This document shows, in pieces, positions 57,608 to 64,000 of a stretch of 64,000 nucleotides of DNA. Source of the DNA: Pempheris klunzingeri (taxonomy: Eukaryota > Chordata > Actinopteri > Acropomatiformes > Pempheridae); assembly GCF_042242105.1 (NCBI RefSeq), contig NC_092016.1, positions 4,697,501-4,761,500 of the forward strand. Reading direction: 5' to 3'. The position numbers and the translations under genes are program-made. Numbering within the stretch: the first letter of the stretch is position 1; the number at the start of each line of letters is the position of its first letter. A model generated the notes under the pieces. The model ran no database searches. It saw nothing but the letters and a program-made list of their open reading frames with translations, and had not been told where the DNA came from.

Positions 57608-60221
57608 CCCTAGAAAGTCCTGATCGGATCCTACAGCTTGTACTACACAGATACAGAGTAAAATGTATAAATGCTGTTCTTCACACATTTACATGAGTTA
57701 AAAGGGGCCTCTGGATGTGGTGGCTGTAGCTTTTCAGAGTTTGTGCTTTGCTTAAAGTTTATTATAATGGACAAAACTGCAGGGTTGCATTTGAGTCTCA
57801 ACTAGAAACTTGGCTAAAAGTGACAGTGCAATTACCTGTTGTGGGTTAGTGGGAGTATTTCCCCGTTTTTTAAAGGAATACTGCCCCAAAAAAACAGGTT
57901 TTGAACATCAAACACTCACCACCTGCAGGCTCTGGAAAGATTTTTTGCAGAGGACAGCAGCTCTGATTGAATTGGTTTCACAACAGCTGCGATGGATCCC
58001 AATGGTGACCCAGTTTTGAGATGAAAAAACACTATTTTACATAGTTTTTATTAACCCGATAATGACTGCATTTCCATTTTGTTTTCACTTCATTATTCAA
58101 TTTAACACTCAATAAGTCAGCTAGAACTGCACGGAGGGGGTATGATCGTCTGAATGACAGAGCAGTGACAACCGCAAGACTCTTTTTGAACGTTTTGATT
58201 CAAATGCTGCTAAAATGAACTGAAGATCCAGAAATCTCTGGTTAAATAACTAAAACAGTTCAGATTTAAAAGAAACGTGGTGTTCTTGTAGGACCCTATT
58301 GCTGATAAACAAAAGGCTGATGGTTGGCTGAGGTTTTCAGGGCATTTAACTTTAGTCACACATTCATCAAAGAAACATGCTAAAAGTCCTACACCAACTT
58401 GTTTGGCTGTTTTGATTTCATTCATGCGCGTCGCCAAGTTGGAGGATATTTTCTTGGGCTCTGCCACAACATGTCCACTCTTAATCCCATCTACAAAACT
58501 CAGGCACGGGCTCGGCTGTTTTTTCCATCTGGGGAAAAAGCCGCCAGTGAGCACAACACCTTGAGATCTATGTGTATTGCTACAAAAAGGGGGTGAGCAA
58601 GTGTGGAAACTGAAAAAATTGCCACTGGAATCTATTGTTGCTGTTGTGAATCACGAACAGCTGCTGTCATCCCCGAAGGACTCAGAAACACCTGCCAAGC
58701 CTTCCAGAGGTGAGTGTTGGATATTGAAAATGTTGTTTTTCTGGCGACTATTTCTTAAAATAGATGATTATCTACATGCTACCAAACCTTCGGGGCTTTT
58801 GATTATTACTAGTGTTAAGATTTAGTTATACTGCTGTTGGATAGCGTGGAACTAAAAACTGTGCTCACAGTCTCTACTTTAAACCATACGGGTAGCTGCT
58901 GAAAGAAAAGCATCTTTGCATTGTTGGTTAACTGTTTTCTGTGCACGTATTCACAGTGTGTTGCTAACACAAACGTGTGAGTCACCTGATCTGGTAGCTA
59001 CCAAAGTGCTATAATTCTCAACCTACAGTTTGGCAAATATTTTCTGAATACTTAGTGAGAAAGGTAAAACTGTGAACTCGTACCAAAAATCACTGACACA
59101 CCAACATGTTGTTATCTAAACAACTTTTTTGGCAATACTATACAAAGTGAGAGGTAGAGAGACGTAAAACAAAACAAAACTATGCTTCTGAAGTACAATG
59201 TTATTCCATGAAAACAAAGAGACTCAACACACAGTCAGGTTCGGTAGTGAAATGTGTGTTTTTGACTTCTGGGCTTGGAGATCCACATTTCCAGAACCCA
59301 CGGTGGACACGGTGCCTGTGAATGTTATCTGACAAAAGAGTAAGGCTGGTTCAAGTCCCTGCTGCATTTCATTTGACCAGACTCCCAGGGAGCACAGCTT
59401 CCTTTTGAGTCAAGGCAGGTGGACGGAGCAGAAGGTAGAGGAGCGTGGGAAGATTTCTGGTAAGTGATGGGTTTGCTCTTAATGGAACATGGCAGTGGTG
59501 GTGGCGGTGAGGTGGAGGGGGGTTTGTGTGGGAGGGACAAAGCCCTGAGTGCAAGACAACAGTGCATGCTTCTCTTAAACTAGCACATGCTCCATTTATT
59601 AAAAAAAAACATACACTGTCTGTAATGAAGAACGTGGCACCAGGGCCGAATGTTTTTGTACAAAGTTACAACTTCCAGTTTCTGCCGAAAAATAGGAATC
59701 TGTAAGGTTTTCACATTGATCGGTATAAATTTCCTCCTGAAAAAGAATTCTCCACCGCTGTCCTCAATTTTGTAAACATTTATATATTGAGAGACATGAT
59801 TTTGTGAAAGATAGAGGAAGTGGAAATAGAAAGAGCGAAACAGATGAACAGTGTCTCAACGCAGGGCCTCGCCAGTTTGCACCCTGTCAGTCTGACAGCT
59901 GCCATCAGTTTCAGTCCCGTTGGCTCTTCCTGGTGCAGGTCGGAGATCTCAGACCCCCACCACAACCCTTCAAAATCCCCACCTTCGTCCACTGAGAGAA
60001 AAGTCCTTTCTTCTAAAAAGTGGAAGCGTCCCACTCGAGGTTATCCGCATCACGCTAACGGCTCACGGCAAAACGTTCCCAAAAGTGCAACATGAGAGAG
60101 CAGGCGATGTTCGCCGTGTGCTCTAAAGCTTCCGGTGGAGAGTAGGAAGAAGAAGAATCAGAGAGAGGAGAGTAGAGACCAGTAGAGTTGGCTAGCCGGC
60201 AGTGGAGCAAGGCCTCGGCCT

Positions 60222-61488
60222 TTAGATTCGGCTTACCCTTCTAGCGAGGAGGGGGTGCAGAGCCGGTGGTGGACAGGGGGTGTAAGGAGGTGGCAAGGGG
60301 CCTGGTTTGATCCCTCGGGTCCTCATGTAGGACAGGAACTGGTCTGGGATTTCGGCAAGCACTTCTTTAGCCAGTCGAGCCATGCTGAGGATGTGGTTTC
60401 CTCGCCGGTCAATGTAGTCTCTGAAAGGAACGAACTGTTGAGAGGAGAGACGAGAGGGTAGAGTTAGATCAAATATCAGGCAAGAGAAGGCGAAAGAGAA
60501 GCACCGAATGAAAAGGACACAGAAGAAAAGGTGGATATAGTTTAGCGGAGCGAGACAGTGGAAAGGAGACAGAAAAATAGCAGACTGAGAACAAGAGCAC
60601 AGCAGAGGGTCCAGCACCGTGACCTTTTCCCATTAATCATAAATCCACTGTTTCTCTGAGGACTTTCTGCTGAGCACACAGTCTCACAGCCAGTCAGCCA
60701 TGTCTGTACCTGAACAATGTCCCTCTCAGCATATCGTCCTTGGGAAGAGATCCTCTCCTCGTCCCCATCCAGCTCAATCATTTCTGAGGAGGGAAGCACA
60801 TCAGTCACGCACTGTCAGGAGACTCGCGCTGCCATGTCGAAGCTATGTCGAGCAAACACGACACGCAGTTTGTGGGTTTTAATCTGCTGAAGCCATTACC
60901 GTACCGCTGGGTTACATTTCCTCTGAGTGTTGGTAATGCCAAACGTGGCATGAGTACACAGAATTTGCGTCGCTGAGCGTGAAGCCATCAGGCTGTAAGT
61001 TGCACACAACTGTGCACAATGGGGAGAGATGCTAGAATATGTGTAAGCAGGGCCAGCGATGTGCACCACGGGGACATCATGCAACCGTGCACACTGACTT
61101 CATGAGCGTGATAATCGTTGAATCCCGTCGCTTTCGCAGGCTAACTGCTCATTGTGAGCGAGCTTGTTTCTACTGCTCCGTGAATTGTAAACATGAAAAC
61201 ACAGGAGAGAGGTGACAAGTGTGGCTACCGTGAAAAAAAAAAAAAACATAGATAATAATAATAATAAAAAAACAAACAAAAAACAGCACCACCTCTGGTC
61301 GGACAAATGAGAATTTTCACATCCACTTAACCTCAGATTCAGTGGAGGGTGGGGGCCTGGGAGAGGGGGGGGGATTAAAGGGAAGGAGAATGGAGGGGAA
61401 GGAGAAAAAGTAGAGCTGCACAAGGAAGGGCTGAACCATGTGGGAGGCGAGATAGGAAGAAGAATGAAGGCAAAAGATTACTGCAGGC

Positions 61489-61524
<36 letters not shown>

Positions 61525-62801
61525 CACGTGATCTCCTCCCTTCTTACCGTCAAATTCCGCTGGTCCGACTCCAACTATTATAATTGACATGGGCAGAGAA
61601 GCGGCCTGGAAGGAGTGGTAGGAGACAAAATAGACGCATCAAAGGCAGGAAAGAAGCGACGTTCATTCTTTTCACCATTTGCTATCTTAAGCACCGCAGG
61701 CTGTCAGTGAAATACCCCCCCCGAATTACTAACTGTAACCTAACAGTCTATAGAAAGAAAGCTCAATAGCAAAATCCAAAGCCATTGTTACGACAGACGC
61801 GGTTCATCCAATTCCATTTGCCCTCTGCAGCCGGTTTCATAAAGCCTCTCGTCCGGCCAGTTCTGGAGTTTTCTAATTTCATGCATCTACAACTTTGTCT
61901 AAATCTCCCAAAGCTTGACAGCTTAAAAATGACTCCCATTTACATCTCAGTCTGCCCTGAGCTGCGGCTGAACTGCCGCCCTGCATCGCAATATTGTTTA
62001 TTAAATCTAAGCCGAGTGGGACAGCAAAGTACAGTTTGAGTGATGAATGATGAATGAAGGTTTTGCAGTGTTTCATAACTGCCCGTGGTTATTAGATGGA
62101 CGCCCAAATTGCTCGAGATATGAGCGGCATGGATCCTCCGCAGGCTAGTAAATAATTACTCTCGAATCTTACTTTACAATAACATTACATCACATGGGGG
62201 GGGTGGGGTGGGTGGGTGGGTGGGCTGTGCGATACAGGGCAGCGAGCTCAGGCAACCGAGACTCCAAATATATGAAAAATCGTTACACACATCAACTCTG
62301 ATTAGAGCGCAGAGTTATCAGAGCTGAGCGCAGCAGGATTGGAGGGTGCGAGGGGGGAGGTCGGGGGGGGAGGCTGATCTGCTTACGCCTCCTCTTCCCT
62401 CACGCCACTCATTAGTGAAGATGAGTGAAAGCGAGAGAGGGGAGCACTAAAAGGGAAAGACTACTTTCCATGTTGTTTTGTGTATTTGGATATTCATTAG
62501 TGGCTTTAATCACAGCTGGACCTCACATGTTACAGGAAATGAAGTGAATTATTATTATGGGCATATAATAAATACTCTGATGCTGTCCGTGATACTGTAA
62601 AATCCTCTTAGCGGCCTAGTGTACGTTAACTGGTTTTGAAAATACCCTCCAGCACATGCAGCATATAGACTTTACAGAGTTTAAATCTGGTACTGTACAT
62701 TAACTATGGACTCCTTCGTCTGCGCCATGTCTGTGATCACGCCATCAGAGATGATGAGCAGGATGAAGTACTGTGAGCCGTCTGTCACTGCTGACGCATA
62801 C
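60222..62801 (-). CDS. cpne8: Copine, C-terminal exons (CPNE8-like), partial
   Basis: Copines are cytosolic calcium-dependent phospholipid-binding proteins with two C2 domains and a C-terminal von Willebrand A-like domain. Four exons are seen, 5' to 3': 62801-62699, 61605-61548, 60783-60710, 60434-60222 (stop at 60222-60224). They encode the last 148 residues, all inside the vWA-like domain and tail. Phases agree and all junctions are GT-AG. Conserved blocks are [68 protein letters not shown] and [12 protein letters not shown]. The MSIIIVGVG phrase places it in the CPNE5/8/9 group. The GIKP..PPPYTP tail start is most like CPNE8, but the exact paralogue is uncertain. Both C2 domains lie beyond the right edge of the window. 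The proline-rich tail ends in LLARRVSRI. Confidence 0.88.
61489..61522. repeat. (AC)n microsatellite in copine intron
   Basis: An uninterrupted AC run, about 26 bases from the donor of the copine exon ending at 61548. Confidence 0.93.
62196..62224 (+). other. G-rich tract, possible G-quadruplex
   Basis: Runs of at least three guanines separated by single T residues across 29 bases. It lies in a copine intron on the strand opposite to transcription, so the transcript carries the C-rich strand. Confidence 0.55.
62341..62373 (+). other. Second G-rich tract in copine intron
   Basis: At least four runs of three or more guanines within 33 bases, about 120 bases from the first tract. Confidence 0.45.
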
Positions 62802-64000
62802 CTGCCAGAGAGAGAGAGAGAGAGAGAGAGAGGCGGGGGAGGAGGGGTCAGAGGTCAAATGGGTGCAAAAGTAAATGCAGAGAGAGAGAGAGCACTTCTT
62901 TTAACATTTTATTAGCATTAAGGCAGATGCTCTGACTTTTCTTTGCTGCTGAAATCTTTCTGTCTATATTTACTTAGAGAGTGCACGGCACTGATTTGGC
63001 ACACCGGTTAACAGGTCACGGTGAGTGCTACACAGCTGAGGAAACAGTTGGATAATGTCTTCTGGGGCTCTGGAGGAGTTTTCTAAAGCCTGAGAGGTTA
63101 TCTTGGCTTCAGCTGGGACACTAAACATGTTGTAACGGAAGGGCGGAGCTACAACTTTGACCCAAACTAGAGATTAAAAGTCAGGCTCTGTCGGCCTTTG
63201 CTGCTTCGTTCCTTATTTCCGTCTCTCCACCAACTTTGTGACAGCACAAAATGAGCTGGCTGGAGCAGCCCCAATAACGCACTCTGTCTCCAGTCATATT
63301 TGATGCTGCTGCAATTACCTTATTACATAATATTCCACATGAGGTTATTACCCCTCAGTGATCATTAAGAGTAATCAAAATCTTATTTTATTAAGAACAA
63401 ATGGTCCAATTACTGTGCCTGAATAATGTAACACATTCAAAATGTAAAATCAGTATTTTTCTAGTTGACTGTAAAAAAACATTTAGACATTTTTGGTATT
63501 TAGTAAACAGATATGTCTTTTTTTCTAATAATCACAGTGTGGATTTTATATAAGTAACACCGTCTCATCCAACGTCTATTAAAAACCTGTTTGTTTTTTT
63601 TAACTGTGTGGGGTGTCTCTTGAGATACATTATGTTGCTTGGGCAACAAAATGTAAGTTGTGGGTGTTATAAATCTATTTTCAACAGCCTCTTGAGTGTA
63701 GGTGTAGTCTGGAGATTATGTGGCTCAGGTCTGTTTGGAGGCACGTAGAAGTTGCTTGAGTGACGTCCTCCTGGATCCCTATTCTTGGATTCTTAGATTT
63801 ATCTATAATTTTGTCATCCTGATTGTCCATTTAAACAACAAGTATCATTCACTACAAAAGAATAAACACAACTTCCTGTTGAAGTGCATAACATCAGATA
63901 CAAGTGATTAACCAATGGTGTTTAACAGCAGTCACATTGGCCAAGAGAACTATTTCCCTGGACCTTTCAAAGCAACTTAACCCTCATTCTGTTGGACCAA
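62802..64000. other. Copine intron, right edge
   Basis: No further copine exon was found here. I looked for the expected upstream block containing LYGPTNFAPII-type coding on the minus strand and did not see it, so the next exon must lie beyond 64000. No other gene was recognised. Confidence 0.5.
62807..62832. repeat. (GA)n microsatellite forming a splice acceptor tract
   Basis: On the coding (minus) strand this reads (CT)n and leads directly into ggcag/G at the exon starting at 62801. The microsatellite therefore serves as the polypyrimidine tract. Confidence 0.9.

Larger units (their letters stand above)
52010..60221. other. Long non-coding region, partly copine 3' UTR
   Basis: No coding gene was recognised. 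The part nearest 60221 should be the 3' UTR of the copine gene on the minus strand. An AATAAA on that strand at about 59595-59600 would give a UTR of about 620 bases, but the end is not certain. It contains an inverted-repeat pair at 55471-55822, an AACT microsatellite, an inverted-repeat pair at 57078-57607 and a short direct duplication at 57265-57344. Confidence 0.5.

Noticed and set aside
58210..58554. 114-codon open frame on the minus strand near the copine.
   Set aside because: It lies downstream of the copine stop codon, has no similarity to copine or any family I know, and is probably UTR or intergenic.

Overview
The window is vertebrate nuclear DNA, almost certainly from a ray-finned (probably percomorph) fish. 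It has intron-split genes with GT-AG junctions, four recognisable vertebrate genes whose predicted proteins align end to end with the human families I know, and a dense set of fish-type repeats (Tc1-like DNA transposons, a teleost L1 3' end, tRNA-derived SINE heads, MITE-like elements, microsatellites). No bacterial, phage, CRISPR or viral gene content was seen.

All four genes lie on the minus strand. From right to left: (1) 60222-62801, the last four coding exons of a copine of the CPNE5/8/9 group, most like CPNE8, whose 5' part lies beyond the right edge; (2) 36302-43061, a complete 11-exon pancreatic carboxypeptidase A2-type gene (419 codons); (3) 21329-33398, a complete 25-exon smc1b gene for the meiosis-type cohesin ATPase (1240 codons); (4) 16441-19848, a complete 4-exon borcs5 gene for a lysosome-positioning BORC subunit (197 codons). 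Exon boundaries were read by hand from splice consensus and reading-frame continuity. These genes do not form a shared pathway; they are neighbours.

Layout: 1-16.4 kb is gene-poor and carries an L1 fragment with target-site duplications, a 1.5 kb Tc1-like element with a frameshifted transposase, a Tc1-like deletion derivative and simple repeats. 16.4-19.9 kb is borcs5. 19.9-33.4 kb is a short spacer followed by smc1b. 33.49-35.32 kb is a large AT-rich minisatellite starting 88 bp upstream of the smc1b start codon. 36.3-43.1 kb is cpa2. 43.1-60.2 kb is a long stretch without coding genes, holding a TTAA-ended MITE, SINE/LINE tails, two inverted-repeat structures and probably the 3' UTR of the copine. 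60.2-64 kb is the copine 3' end.

The most unusual observations are the minisatellite against the 5' end of a meiotic cohesin gene, with two unit lengths differing by 10 bp and a shift of variants along the array, and two places where a microsatellite forms part of a splice signal (cpa2 exon 2 donor; copine acceptor at 62801). I did not find a convincing undescribed biological system.
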